Shown here: piece after piece, positions 27,056-36,324 of the stretch
Layout: each line of letters begins with the position of its first letter
Numbering within the stretch: the first letter of the stretch is position 1
NCBI GenBank assembly: GCA_026196275.1
Contig: JAPHTQ010000002.1
Span: 34,736-98,735, forward strand
Length of the DNA stretch: 64,000 bases
Direction of reading: 5' to 3'
Origin: Gammaproteobacteria bacterium
GTDB taxonomy: Bacteria > Pseudomonadota > Gammaproteobacteria > Thiohalomonadales > Thiohalomonadaceae
Translations under genes and position numbers: made by a program
Notes under the pieces: model-generated
Databases searched by the model: none
What the model saw: the letters and a program-made list of their open reading frames with translations, nothing else
Told to the model about the DNA's origin: nothing

Positions 27056-28037
27056 CCGTCTGTTTGTCGCTGCTGTGGTCCCGGTCCTGTGTGGCGCGAG
27101 GGAGAGTTATCTGCTGAAGTCGCCAATCGATGCGTTCGAGCAGTTTGCGGTTGACAGAGATCAGGTCGGCGATGAGTCCGCTGACCAGCACCTGTACGCC
27201 AATCCCCATCAACAATGCTGCCAGAATGAGCGACTGCACATGGCCATCGGCATCGCCGGAGAAGAAGAACGCCAGATAGCGCACCCCGAGCAGAAAGCCG
27301 GCGGCAAAGAAGAGCCCTCCCAGCATGGTGAATGAGCGCAATGGACGATAGGTAACGAAGATCCGTACCATGGTGATGACCGAACTGATGAGATAGCGGG
27401 GAATGCTGCGGATCAGACGCGAAGGGCGTGTTTCATCATTGACACTGATGGGCACGGAGGTGATGGCCATGTTCTTTTGACCTGCCTGGATGATCGTCTC
27501 CAGGGTATAGGTGTATTCACTAAAGACGTTGAGCCGCATCGCGGCATCGCGGCTGAAGGCACGAAAGCCGCTGGGGGCATCGGGAATGTCGGTATTGCTG
27601 ATACGGCGTACGAGCCAGCTGCCGATGCGTTGCAGCAGCTTTTTAAGTGATGAAAATCCGGAAATGTCGTTTATCGGACGGGCGCCGATCACAATCTCGG
27701 CACGGTTCTCGAGGATTGGGGCGATGAGGGCGGGGATATCCTCTGCCCGGTATTGGTTGTCGGCGTCGGTGTTGACAATGATGTCGGCACCCGCGCCTAC
27801 CGCAGCATCCAGTCCCGCTATAAAGGCGCGAGCCAACCCCTGGTGGCGGGGGAGTGAGACGATGTGATCGACGCCATGTTCGCGGGCGACATCAAGCGTG
27901 GCGTCATCGCTGCCATCGTCGACCACCAGCCATTCAACGGTATCTATCCCGGGGAGTTTTCTGGGTAGTTGAGACAGGGTGTTACCCAGCACCTTCTCTT
28001 CGTTATAGCAGGGTATCTGTATGATCAGCTTTGTCAT
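27039..28037 (-). CDS. GT2 family glycosyltransferase (polyprenyl-phosphate type)
   Basis: This is a 332-aa DPM1-like enzyme. The cytoplasmic GT-A domain has IQIPCYNEE, VVDDGSDD and the metal-binding NTDADNQY (about residue 90), plus DAPSGFRAFSR. Two C-terminal membrane helices follow (about 235-260 and 270-300). It would load a nucleotide sugar onto a polyprenyl phosphate, supplying the flippase-like and GT-C proteins encoded downstream. It is the first gene of the four-gene cluster. Confidence 0.9.
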   Translation of the reverse strand: MTKLIIQIPCYNEEKVLGNTLSQLPRKLPGIDTVEWLVVDDGSDDATLDVAREHGVDHIVSLPRHQGLARAFIAGLDAAVGAGADIIVNTDADNQYRAEDIPALIAPILENRAEIVIGARPINDISGFSSLKKLLQRIGSWLVRRISNTDIPDAPSGFRAFSRDAAMRLNVFSEYTYTLETIIQAGQKNMAITSVPISVNDETRPSRLIRSIPRYLISSVITMVRIFVTYRPLRSFTMLGGLFFAAGFLLGVRYLAFFFSGDADGHVQSLILAALLMGIGVQVLVSGLIADLISVNRKLLERIDWRLQQITLPRATQDRDHSSDKQTDESGD

Positions 28038-28219
28038 CCACTGCGTCCCTGAGTATCCAGCATATCAGAGGGCTAACGCTAGCCTAATCGGGCGTGAGGA
28101 GTCAATCGGCCAGGTGCCGCCACGGTGTTGCACCGGCTATAACATCAGTCGCATGAATACGAAAGAGAAGAATCACCTGCCGCGCCTTTGGTATCATGCC
28201 TGCCATGGACGATAATGTA

Positions 28220-29770
28220 ATGAGTAGTATCGAGTTAAGTCTGTTCTCCAGCCGCATCGAGGCGGTGTGCGATGAGATGGGGGCGGTGCTGCGGCGCAGC
28301 GCCTTCTCGCCCAACATCAAGGATCGTCTTGATTTCTCCTGCGCGGTGTTCGATGCCGGCGGGCAGCTCTGTGCCCAGGCGGCCCATATCCCGGTCCATC
28401 TCGGCAGTATGGCCTATGCCATGCGCGATATCGTCGGCCGCCTCAAGTGGGCCGAGGGTGATATGGTGGTGGTTAACGACCCGTTTCTCGGTGGTACCCA
28501 TCTGCCCGATGTCACTGTGATCGCCCCGCTGTTTTTCGGCGGAGCTCTGCTCGGTTTTGTCGCCAACCGCGCCCACCATGCCGACATCGGCGGCAATGCC
28601 CCCGGTTCGATGCCGATCTCCCGTTCGCTGGAGGAGGAGGGGATCGTGATCCCGCCCTCGTATCTGGTGCGATCGGGCAAGCTGGATGAGGCGCTGCTGG
28701 CACGGATCATCGGTAGCACCGGTGACCATCATGCGCTGCACGGTGATTTTGCCGCGCAGATGAGTGCCAACCGCAATGGCCTGGCACGCCTTGATGAGCT
28801 GGTGCGCAGCCTCGGCGCGGAACGCTACACGCAGGCACTGAGGGAGCTCAATCGGTACGCTGAGCGACTGGCGCGCGCTGCCTTGGGCGAGATCCCCGAC
28901 GGCTGCTACCGTTTCAGCGATTGCCTCGATGATGACGGTCTGGGCAATGTGGATCTGGCGATCCGGGCCGCAGTGACAGTACATGGCAGTGATGTGTATG
29001 TCGATTTTGCCGGTAGTGCGCTGCAGACCGCAGGAAATGTGAACTGCCCGCTGTCGGTGGCGGCGGCCGGCGTCTACTATGTCTTCCGTTGTCTGATGCC
29101 GGTACAGACTCCGGCCTGCGCCGGCTCTTTTCGTCCGATCACACTGGCTGCCCCCCGGGGATCGCTGCTTAACGCAGAGCGTCCGGCGGCGGTGGCGGCA
29201 GGCAATGTGGAGACTTCCAGCCGCGTGGTGGATGTGATCTGCGGCGCCCTGGCGCAGGCGTTGCCCGAGCGTATTCCCGCCGCCAGCCACGGTTCGATGA
29301 ATAACCTGGCCATGGGTGCGCGTGGTGATGCTGCCGGGCATGGCAAGTGGGACTATTATGAGACCATGGGCGGTGGCATGGGGGCCGGCGCCATGGGGGG
29401 CGGGTTATCGGCGGTGCAGACACACATGACCAACACCCTGAATACCCCCGTCGAGGTGCTGGAGATGAACTACCCGCTAAGACTGCGGCGCTATGCCCTG
29501 CGCCGTGGCTCGGGGGGCAAGGGGAAGCGCTGCGGCGGGGATGGCGTGATCCGTGAATTCGAGTTTCTCGCCCCGGCGGAGGTGACCCTGCTGACCGAAC
29601 GGCGCCGTCATCCCCCTTGGGGCTTGGCCGGTGGCGGAGAAGGGGGGCGGGGAGAAAATCGCTTCAACGGCGAGCTGTTGCCGGGTAAGGTGAGTGTTAC
29701 GGTCGAGCGTGGAGACTGTTTGACTGTCGCCACGCCGGGTGGCGGGGCATGGGGAGAGAGCAATGGGTGA
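28220..29770 (+). CDS. Hydantoinase B / oxoprolinase family protein
   Basis: This is a 516-aa homologue of HyuB, the subunit that with HyuA performs ATP-dependent opening of hydantoin, 5-oxoproline or, in relatives, carboxylation of acetone. It has [28 protein letters not shown] and [13 protein letters not shown]. The start at 28220 has GGACG 8 bases upstream and matches family N termini. 28205 and 28196 are alternatives. No HyuA partner is encoded next to it, which is unusual. The 3' end overlaps the BON lipoprotein gene by 8 bp. Confidence 0.88.
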   Translation: MSSIELSLFSSRIEAVCDEMGAVLRRSAFSPNIKDRLDFSCAVFDAGGQLCAQAAHIPVHLGSMAYAMRDIVGRLKWAEGDMVVVNDPFLGGTHLPDVTVIAPLFFGGALLGFVANRAHHADIGGNAPGSMPISRSLEEEGIVIPPSYLVRSGKLDEALLARIIGSTGDHHALHGDFAAQMSANRNGLARLDELVRSLGAERYTQALRELNRYAERLARAALGEIPDGCYRFSDCLDDDGLGNVDLAIRAAVTVHGSDVYVDFAGSALQTAGNVNCPLSVAAAGVYYVFRCLMPVQTPACAGSFRPITLAAPRGSLLNAERPAAVAAGNVETSSRVVDVICGALAQALPERIPAASHGSMNNLAMGARGDAAGHGKWDYYETMGGGMGAGAMGGGLSAVQTHMTNTLNTPVEVLEMNYPLRLRRYALRRGSGGKGKRCGGDGVIREFEFLAPAEVTLLTERRRHPPWGLAGGGEGGRGENRFNGELLPGKVSVTVERGDCLTVATPGGGAWGESNG

Positions 29771-30107
29771 AGGAACAGGAAGGTTGGCGCTGATCGCGCT
29801 ACTGCTGGCGACGCTCTACGGGTGTGCCGCGGCGGTGGGCAGCGGTTATGGTCAGGGAGGGCTGAGCGAGGATGGCCGCAGCTACGAGGAGGCGAATGTG
29901 GATAACCGCATTCGCGCTGCAGTCAATACCTTGCTGGTAAAGGCGCGGGAGATCAACTCCATGGATATCGATGTCACCAGCCGCGAGGGCGTAGTTACCC
30001 TGGAGGGTGAAGTGCCGAGCCGCATGATCGCCTACCGCGCCCAGTCACTGGCGGCCTCGGTGGAAGGGGTCAAACGGGTGATCAATCGCCTGCGTATTGC
30101 ACCTTAA
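29763..30107 (+). CDS. BON-domain lipoprotein
   Basis: This is a 114-aa envelope protein. Its lipoprotein signal has the lipobox LYGC (Cys at about 21) and a single BON domain follows (about 43-112, with VTSREGVVTLEGEVPS). BON proteins such as OsmY/DolP bind phospholipid and stabilise the outer envelope. The GGGGAGAG ribosome-binding site lies inside the 3' end of the hyuB-like gene. The next gene begins 15 bp later, so all three may be co-transcribed. Confidence 0.88.
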   Translation: MGEGTGRLALIALLLATLYGCAAAVGSGYGQGGLSEDGRSYEEANVDNRIRAAVNTLLVKAREINSMDIDVTSREGVVTLEGEVPSRMIAYRAQSLAASVEGVKRVINRLRIAP

Positions 30108-30122
30108 CCACGGGAGCGGATC

Positions 30123-31928
30123 GTGTGCGGAATTTGTGGTGAACTGAGATTTGACGGCCAGGCCCCGGAGTTGGCCCGCACCGGGCGTATGCTCAACTAT
30201 CTTGAGCGACGCGGACCGGATCACGAGGGGAGCTATTCGGAGGGACCGGTGGCGCTGGGCCACCGGCGGTTGTCGATTATCGACCTCTCCGAGCGCGGCA
30301 ATCAGCCGATGGTGGATACTGCGCTGGGGCTGGCCATTGTCTTCAACGGCACCATCTACAACTACCCCCAGTTGCGCGAGGAGCTCAAGGGACTGGGCCA
30401 CACCTTCGCCTCCGATGGCGACACCGAGGTGATCCTCAAGGCCTACGCCGCCTGGGGCGATCAGTGTGTGGAGCGACTCACCGGCATGTTTGCCTTCGCC
30501 GTGTGGGACATGCACAACCAGCGCCTGTTTCTCGCCCGTGACCGTCTCGGCATCAAACCGCTTTACTACAGCCAGAGCGAGAGCGGTTTTCTCTTCGCCT
30601 CCAATATCCAGGCACTGCTGGCCGCCGGCGGTGTCGACACCTCCATCGACCCGGTGGCACTGCACCACCAGTTTACCCTGCATGCGGTGATCCCGGCGCC
30701 GCGCACCATCCTCAACGGGGTGCGCAAGCTGCAGCCCGGTCACAGCCTGAGCATCGACAGTCACGGCCAGAGTCACCTGCGCCGCTACTGGCAGCTCTAC
30801 GCCTCGCGCCCGGCGGAGCCGCGCACCGAAGGCGAGTGGATAGAGGCGGTACACGAGGCGCTGAAAAAATCGGTCAAGCGCCGCCTGGAGATCGCCGATG
30901 TGCCGGTAGGCGTGCTGCTCTCCGGCGGTCTTGACTCCTCACTGCTGGTGGGGCTGCTGGCCGAACAGGGGGTGGAGAACATCCTCACCTTCTCCATCGG
31001 TTTCGAGGATCAGCCCGAGGAGCAGGGGAGCGAGTTCGAATACTCCGATCAGGTGGTGGCGATGTACAACACCCGCCACCACAAGTACCACATCCCCAAC
31101 GATCAGGTACTTAAGCGACTGCCCGAGGCGGTGTCGCAGATGGCTGAGCCGATGGTGGGGCAGGATGCGGTCGCCTTCTACCTCCTCTCCGAGCGGGTCT
31201 CGCAGGAGGTGAAGGTGGTGCAGAGCGGGCAGGGGGCCGATGAGGTGTTCGCCGGCTATTTCTGGTATCCGTTGATGGCGGCGGAGCGGGGCAGTGACCT
31301 GCAGCGCTTTGCCCGCCACTACTTCGATCGCTCCCACGAGGAGTTTCTGGAGACGGTGAGCGAGCAGTACCGCGGCGAGGACCATACCTCGGCGCTGATC
31401 AGTGAGCTGCTGGCTCAACCCGGTGCCGATGAGTACCTGGACAAGGTACTGCGCATGGATACTACCACCCTCATCGTCGATGACCCGGTCAAGCGGGTAG
31501 ACAACATGACCATGGCCTGGGGGCTTGAGGCGCGCGTGCCGTTTCTCGACCATGAACTGGTGGAACTGGCGATGGCGATGCCGCCGGAGATGAAACTCGG
31601 TCCGGACGGTAACGACCACAAATATGTACTGAAAAAGATCGCCCGCGGGCTCATTCCCGATGCGGTGATCGACCGGCCCAAGGGCTACTTCCCGATGCCG
31701 GCGCTCAAATATGTGCGCGGCGAATTCCTGGCGTTCATGCGCGAGATCCTCGACTCCGAGGCGTGCCGTGCACGCGGCCTGTTCAACCGTGCCTATGTCG
31801 ACAAATTGCTGGCGGACCCGGACAACGAGGCCCATTTCACCAAGCTGCGCGGCTCCAAACTGTGGCACCTGGCGCTGCTGGAGCTTTGGTTGCAGCGCAA
31901 CGTGGACAACCTGCGAGTAGGCGCATAA
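30123..31928 (+). CDS. asnO: AsnB-family amidotransferase, NAGGN type
   Basis: This is a 601-aa glutamine-hydrolysing amidotransferase. Cys2 starts the class II glutaminase domain (MCGICGELRFDG, then RRGPDHEG), and a synthetase domain carries the PP-loop LLSGGLDSSLL at about 262. Sequence details (GVDTSIDPVALHHQFTLHAVIPAPRT) resemble the enzyme that amidates N-acetylglutaminylglutamine, an osmoprotective dipeptide. The usual partner synthetase (ATP-grasp/GNAT) is not adjacent, so the specific role is tentative while the family is certain. A hairpin follows the stop. Confidence 0.82.
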   Translation: MCGICGELRFDGQAPELARTGRMLNYLERRGPDHEGSYSEGPVALGHRRLSIIDLSERGNQPMVDTALGLAIVFNGTIYNYPQLREELKGLGHTFASDGDTEVILKAYAAWGDQCVERLTGMFAFAVWDMHNQRLFLARDRLGIKPLYYSQSESGFLFASNIQALLAAGGVDTSIDPVALHHQFTLHAVIPAPRTILNGVRKLQPGHSLSIDSHGQSHLRRYWQLYASRPAEPRTEGEWIEAVHEALKKSVKRRLEIADVPVGVLLSGGLDSSLLVGLLAEQGVENILTFSIGFEDQPEEQGSEFEYSDQVVAMYNTRHHKYHIPNDQVLKRLPEAVSQMAEPMVGQDAVAFYLLSERVSQEVKVVQSGQGADEVFAGYFWYPLMAAERGSDLQRFARHYFDRSHEEFLETVSEQYRGEDHTSALISELLAQPGADEYLDKVLRMDTTTLIVDDPVKRVDNMTMAWGLEARVPFLDHELVELAMAMPPEMKLGPDGNDHKYVLKKIARGLIPDAVIDRPKGYFPMPALKYVRGEFLAFMREILDSEACRARGLFNRAYVDKLLADPDNEAHFTKLRGSKLWHLALLELWLQRNVDNLRVGA

Positions 31929-31950
31929 AAAACGGCGCCTTGCGGCGCCG
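31927..31950 (-). terminator. Intrinsic terminator serving the OmpA-like gene
   Basis: On the minus strand CGGCGCC, loop GCAA, GGCGCCG is followed by TTTTTT. It lies 30 bp after the OmpA-like stop and can also slow transcription leaving asnO on the other strand. Confidence 0.85.
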
Positions 31951-31979
31951 CTCTTCGCTCCTTTTCATTGCGTTGCAGG

Positions 31980-32789
31980 TTACTTGAGGTCGATCTCAAC
32001 CCTGCGGTTTTGTGCGCGACCTGTCGCGGTGGCGTTGTCTGCGATCGGCTTCTCCTCACCCATGCCGACGCTCTTGATGTTCCGGTCACTGAGTCCCTGA
32101 GCACCCAGATAGTCGGCTACCGCCCTGGCCCGGCGCTCTGACAGCGCCCTGTTATAGGCGGCATCGCCCAGGCTGTCGGTGTGCCCGGTCACGGTGACCT
32201 GCGTGACGTTGGGATTGCCCTTGATCTCTCTCGCCACGTTGTCGAGGAGGGCGCGGGCCTCGGCGCTCAGCTCTGCACTGTTAAGGGCAAAGTTGAGGTT
32301 TCTGACTACGATCTTCTCGGCACACCCTTTCGCATCAACGGTTGTGCCCATTGAGGTGCCGGGACATTGATCGAGGTAGTCCGCTACTCCATCACGGTCG
32401 CTGTCAAGCGGGCATCCGGAGGCATTGACGGTGACATTGGCCGGGGTGGCGGGACAGCGATCGCGCGAATCGGGTACCCCGTCGCCATCCTTGTCGCTGA
32501 CTACCGTGCAGCCACGACTGTCTACCTTTGCCCCGGCGGGGGTATTGGGGCACTGGTCACGGCTATCGGGAACACCATCCCCGTCGCTGTCACTCTCCAT
32601 CTGCGCAACGGGTTCACCGCCGCACTCAGGAAACGCCGTACCATGGAGGCCGATGACACAGTCTCCACTGCCATCACGGACCACATCACCATGGCTATCA
32701 ACCCAGTAGGTTGTCGCAGCGGTGAGTGAGGTGGCGAAGGAAAGGCCAAGACAGCCTATAAAGACCTTGACTGCAGTAATGCTTTTCAT
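31980..32789 (-). CDS. OmpA-family protein with thrombospondin type-3 repeats
   Basis: This is a 269-aa exported protein. A signal peptide (about 1-25) precedes a short Cys-containing N-terminal region, then three TSP3-type calcium-binding repeats (SDSDGDGVPDSRDQCP, SDKDGDGVPDSRDRCP, DSDRDGVADYLDQCP), then an OmpA C-terminal peptidoglycan-binding domain (LNFALNSAELS, VTGHTDSLGDAAYN, LSERRARAV). There is no beta-barrel. It probably tethers the outer envelope to peptidoglycan in a calcium-dependent way. The ATG at 32789 is chosen for its GAGGAC site. An upstream ATG (32822) gives a poor signal peptide. Confidence 0.93.
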   Translation of the reverse strand: MKSITAVKVFIGCLGLSFATSLTAATTYWVDSHGDVVRDGSGDCVIGLHGTAFPECGGEPVAQMESDSDGDGVPDSRDQCPNTPAGAKVDSRGCTVVSDKDGDGVPDSRDRCPATPANVTVNASGCPLDSDRDGVADYLDQCPGTSMGTTVDAKGCAEKIVVRNLNFALNSAELSAEARALLDNVAREIKGNPNVTQVTVTGHTDSLGDAAYNRALSERRARAVADYLGAQGLSDRNIKSVGMGEEKPIADNATATGRAQNRRVEIDLK

Positions 32790-33097
32790 TGATTTGTCCT
32801 CGTGTGAGCGCGAAAATGGCACTTGTATACTCCGAATGAAAGCGTAGACCCGGTTGCAGGAAAGGCAAGTTCAGGGAAGCCGATATGGTGTTAATGAGTT
32901 TAGGGGGGGTGGTTGAAATAGTATTGCCAACATCAAGGGTGTGCCCTGGGCCATCAGCGCAAGGCGTATTCTGCAGGTAATGGTTCAGGATTTTTTCGCA
33001 GTTTGGCGAAAATAGCCCTTGAGAATGGTGCGGTTGTCACCATCTAATAGAGACTGTCATTTTTACGCACCACGTTTTTCAGCACGAGAGGTTCATT
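32790..33097. other. Divergent intergenic region, OmpA-like / grxD
   Basis: About 308 bp hold the divergent promoters of the OmpA-like gene and grxD. I see no gene and no clear repeat. Confidence 0.5.
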
Positions 33098-33433
33098 ATG
33101 GATGTACTAGAGCGCATTGACGAGCAGGTGAAGAGCAACCCTATCGTCATCTATATGAAGGGTACCCCGCAGATGCCGATGTGCGGCTTCTCCAGCCGTA
33201 CCGCCCAGGCGATGCAGTCATGCGGCGTCGAATTTGCCTATGTCAACGTGCTGGCGGATCCGGAGATCTTCGAGAATCTGCCCCGTTACCAGAACTGGCC
33301 CACCTTCCCGCAGATCTACGTTAACGGTGAACTGATCGGCGGGCACGATATCGTGATGGAAATGTATCAGAAAGGTGAGCTGCAGCCCCTGTTGCAGTCG
33401 GCTGCCGGCAAGAAGGCCGACAGCGCCGAATAG
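33098..33433 (+). CDS. grxD: Monothiol glutaredoxin GrxD
   Basis: This is a 111-aa CGFS-type glutaredoxin that carries and transfers [2Fe-2S] clusters. The active-site CGFS is at residues 29-32 (MCGFSSRTAQ), with the glutathione-site WPTFPQIYV and GGHDIVMEM. GAGAGG lies before ATG. It is a single gene ending in a strong terminator. Confidence 0.97.
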   Translation: MDVLERIDEQVKSNPIVIYMKGTPQMPMCGFSSRTAQAMQSCGVEFAYVNVLADPEIFENLPRYQNWPTFPQIYVNGELIGGHDIVMEMYQKGELQPLLQSAAGKKADSAE

Positions 33434-33455
33434 GCTCTGCCCCTCCCCTGTGAAC

Positions 33456-33480
33456 AAAAGCCGGCCTCGCGCCGGCTTTT
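33456..33480 (+). terminator. Intrinsic terminator after grxD
   Basis: AAAAGCCGGC and GCCGGCTTTT flank a 5-base loop and run into T-rich sequence 23 bp past the stop. It is symmetrical and could work in both directions. Confidence 0.9.
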
Positions 33481-33564
33481 GTATTTCTTTGCATTAACTT
33501 AAGCCTATTTTCAGTTTTCCCCTGTATAAATCACCTCCAGAGCCAATCAAGCCTGGAGGATACG

Positions 33565-34203
33565 ATGACGACGGAAAACGAGATCAAGGTGTGGGACCCG
33601 CTGGTGCGGATCTTCCACTGGACGCTGGTGGTGGCCTTCTTCACCGCCTATTTCACTGAGGATGAGTGGCTGGATATCCACGTCCTGGCCGGTTATACCG
33701 TGGCCGGCCTGATCGCTTTTCGCCTCGTCTGGGGTTTTGTCGGCACGAAGCACGCGCGTTTCAGCGACTTCGTCTTCAGCCCGCTGACCACCCTCAACTA
33801 TCTCAAGGATCTATTCGCCCTTCGCGCAAAGCGCTATATCGGCCACAACCCGGCCGGTGGTGCGATGGTTATCACCCTACTGCTCGCCCTGGCGGGCACC
33901 ACCCTCACCGGCATGAAGCTCTATGCCGTGGAGGAGAACGCCGGTCCCTTCGCCGCCGTTCAGATCGAGAATGTCAGCCCCATCTCCAGCGCCGTTGCCG
34001 ATGACGACGACGATGAGTACGGCGAGCACGGTGAGGGTCACGGCGAGGGCGACGAGGAGTTGTGGGAGGAGCTGCACGAGTTCTTCGCCAATTTCACCCT
34101 GTTGCTGGTGTTCCTGCATGTTGCCGGGGTGGTGGTAAGCAGTTTCGCCCATGGCGAGAATCTGTCGCGTGCCATGATGACCGGACGCAAGAAGAGGGAG
34201 TGA
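33565..34203 (+). CDS. Cytochrome b561-type membrane subunit
   Basis: This is a 212-aa inner-membrane b-type cytochrome with four helices and haem histidines in IFHWTL, IHVLAGY, and FLHVAGV, of the Ni/Fe-hydrogenase b561 type. An inserted loop (residues about 138-168) is extremely acidic with His (DDDDDEYGEHGEGHGEGDEE) and could bind metal. The ribosome-binding site GGAGG is excellent. It is first in a four-gene cytochrome operon, where it should pass quinol electrons to the soluble c-type cytochromes downstream. Confidence 0.92.
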   Translation: MTTENEIKVWDPLVRIFHWTLVVAFFTAYFTEDEWLDIHVLAGYTVAGLIAFRLVWGFVGTKHARFSDFVFSPLTTLNYLKDLFALRAKRYIGHNPAGGAMVITLLLALAGTTLTGMKLYAVEENAGPFAAVQIENVSPISSAVADDDDDEYGEHGEGHGEGDEELWEELHEFFANFTLLLVFLHVAGVVVSSFAHGENLSRAMMTGRKKRE

Positions 34204-34207
34204 ACCG

Positions 34208-35314
34208 GTGAGTACGGTGCGTATATGGGACCTGCCCACGCGACTGTTCCACTGGCTCTTTGCTGCCGCCTGCGTGACCGCGTGGGTGAGCGGCGATGAG
34301 CCGCGTTACACCGACCTGCACCTCTTTGCCGGTTACCTGGCACTGGGACTGGTGCTGTTTCGCCTGGTGTGGGGCGTAATGGGTGGACGTTATGCCCGCT
34401 TCAGCCAGTTTGTGCGCGGCCCGGCGGTGGTGCTGTCTCATCTGCGCCACCTGTTTGAGCGTGAGCGTCCTCATGAGCCGGGCCACAATCCGGCGGGCGC
34501 GGTGGCTATCGTCCTGATGCTGGGGCTGGTGTTCGCCCTCGGCGTGACAGGCCTGGTGGTACTCGGCGGCGAGGAGGGGTTCGGGCCGCTGGCGGGGTTC
34601 TTCACTGTGGCACAGGGCGTCACTCTGCACGGATGGCACGAGTGGCTCGGCTGGGCGTTGCTGATTGTGGTGCTGTTGCATCTTGTGGGTGTGGCGTTGG
34701 AGAGCGTGCTGCAGCGCAGAAACCTGCCGCGCTCCATGGTTTCCGGCACCGCGCCGGCAAATAAGGACGAGGCCGAACCACATAACGCCGCCGCGACGGC
34801 GGTAGTGCTGTTGCTGGTTGTGTCGGGCTTTGCCGTGAGCTGGTTCTATCCCTATCTGCAGGAGGATAAGGAGGATCCCTATCACCCCTTTGTCGCCGGC
34901 GATCTGAAACGCAACCCGGTATGGCAGGAGGCGTGCAGCGAGTGCCACATGGCCTACCATCCGAGCCTGCTGCCGGACCGCTCCTGGCAGCGCATGCTGG
35001 ATGAGCAGGCGGATCACTTCGGCGAGGATCTCTTCCTTCTACCGGAGACGGTCGCCGCGCTGCGCCGTTTCGCCGCAGAGAGTGCAGCAGGACAGGTAGA
35101 ACGGGAGTTGAGCTGGCGCACGCTGCACTCGCTGAGCGCCGGTCAAACGCCGCTCCGTATTACCGATACCCCTTACTGGAAAAGCGTTCACCGTGAGATC
35201 GATGCGGGCACCTGGAAACGTCCCGCAGTGAACGGCGAGTTCAACTGTGCCGCCTGCCATCAGGATGCGGAGCAGGGCGGCTTTATGAACGGTGCGATGC
35301 GCATCCCCGAATAG
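34208..35314 (+). CDS. Cytochrome b561 fused to a diheme cytochrome c (DHC)
   Basis: This is a 368-aa fusion. Residues 1-180 form a b561 four-helix membrane domain (LFHWLF, LHLFAGY, LHGWHEWLGW, LLHLVGV), a further helix follows at about 196-214, then a periplasmic diheme domain with CSECH and CAACH haem motifs. The diheme half is clearly homologous to the free DHC encoded at 35756 (shared ADHFGE, PLRIT-TPY, CAACH). The start is GTG with GGGAG upstream, 4 bp after the previous stop. The fusion would give direct b-to-c electron transfer. Confidence 0.92.
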   Translation: MSTVRIWDLPTRLFHWLFAAACVTAWVSGDEPRYTDLHLFAGYLALGLVLFRLVWGVMGGRYARFSQFVRGPAVVLSHLRHLFERERPHEPGHNPAGAVAIVLMLGLVFALGVTGLVVLGGEEGFGPLAGFFTVAQGVTLHGWHEWLGWALLIVVLLHLVGVALESVLQRRNLPRSMVSGTAPANKDEAEPHNAAATAVVLLLVVSGFAVSWFYPYLQEDKEDPYHPFVAGDLKRNPVWQEACSECHMAYHPSLLPDRSWQRMLDEQADHFGEDLFLLPETVAALRRFAAESAAGQVERELSWRTLHSLSAGQTPLRITDTPYWKSVHREIDAGTWKRPAVNGEFNCAACHQDAEQGGFMNGAMRIPE

Positions 35315-35335
35315 CAATAGAGACGGAGTAGAACG

Positions 35336-35743
35336 ATGAACAGAGTGATTATGATTGCCGCACTGGGGTTGGCCGCGACGGCGGCGGTACCCGCCATGGC
35401 CGCGGATGTGGTCGACGAGCGCCTTGCTGCCTATCAGGCGGAGGGGGCGGGGCCTTTCGATGCAAAAAAAGGCAAGGCCATGTGGACGCAGCAATTTACC
35501 CACGCCAAGGCGGACAAACCGCGCAGCTGCGCGACCTGCCATACCGATGATCCGCGAGCACAGGGCAAGCACGCCAAAACCGGCAAGGCGATCAAGCCGC
35601 TCGCCCCTTCGGCCAATCCCGAGCGGTTGACCGAGGTACGCGAGATTGAGAAGTGGTTCATGCGCAACTGCAAATGGACCGTAGGACGTAAATGTACCGC
35701 GCAGGAGAAGGGGAACCTCCTCAGCTACCTGCGTGACCTATAG
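35336..35743 (+). CDS. SHP-type monoheme cytochrome c (DUF1924)
   Basis: This is a 135-aa periplasmic protein with a signal peptide (about 1-22, ending AMA) and one haem motif CATCH. C-terminal NCKWTVGRKCTAQEKG supplies two further cysteines, likely a disulfide as in the sphaeroides haem protein (SHP). SHP partners the diheme cytochrome DHC and can bind oxygen or NO through an unusual sixth ligand. The presence of DHC and b561 genes on both sides strongly supports this call. Confidence 0.9.
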   Translation: MNRVIMIAALGLAATAAVPAMAADVVDERLAAYQAEGAGPFDAKKGKAMWTQQFTHAKADKPRSCATCHTDDPRAQGKHAKTGKAIKPLAPSANPERLTEVREIEKWFMRNCKWTVGRKCTAQEKGNLLSYLRDL

Positions 35744-35755
35744 GAGGAGCCGACG

Positions 35756-36301
35756 ATGAAACTCAAAGCAATTCCCCTGACTGCGCTGGCAGTCTGTATC
35801 CTCGGGGCGAACAGTGTGCTGGCCGATGATGACTGGGGCTGGTCACGCCGCGCTCCCGACGTGGCGCCGGTGAAAAACGAACTCTACCAGAGTGAGTGTG
35901 GCAGCTGCCACTTCGCCTATCAGCCGGGCCTGCTGCCGGCGGCCTCCTGGGAGAAGCTCATGGGCGGGTTGGCCGACCACTTCGGCGAGAATGCCGAGCT
36001 GTTCGAGGATACCCGCAAGACGCTGACCGTTTACCTCGTCACCAATGCGGCGGACAATGTCGACGGCTATCGCCGCTCGGCGAAGATCCTCCGCTCACTG
36101 AACGGCGAGAGACCGCTTCGCATTACCGAGACCCCCTATATCCGCTACAAGCACAACGAGATCCCTCCCCGGGTGATCCGCAACAACAAGGATGTGCGCA
36201 GTTTGAGTAACTGCGCTGCCTGCCACACCCGGGCCGATACCGGCTCCTATGCCGAGCGGGAGATCGATATTCCCGGTATCGGAAGGTGGGAGGATGATTG
36301 A
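35756..36301 (+). CDS. Diheme cytochrome c (DHC)
   Basis: This is a 181-aa periplasmic protein with a signal peptide (about 1-23) and haem motifs CGSCH and CAACH. It is the soluble counterpart of the diheme half of the fusion at 34208 and the known partner of SHP. It has a GGAGGAG binding site 12 bp after the SHP stop and is last in the operon. A short AAGGA/TCCTT hairpin follows between this gene and the convergent rnt. Confidence 0.93.
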   Translation: MKLKAIPLTALAVCILGANSVLADDDWGWSRRAPDVAPVKNELYQSECGSCHFAYQPGLLPAASWEKLMGGLADHFGENAELFEDTRKTLTVYLVTNAADNVDGYRRSAKILRSLNGERPLRITETPYIRYKHNEIPPRVIRNNKDVRSLSNCAACHTRADTGSYAEREIDIPGIGRWEDD

Positions 36302-36324
36302 ACAGGGATTAAGGAGCGTCCTTA

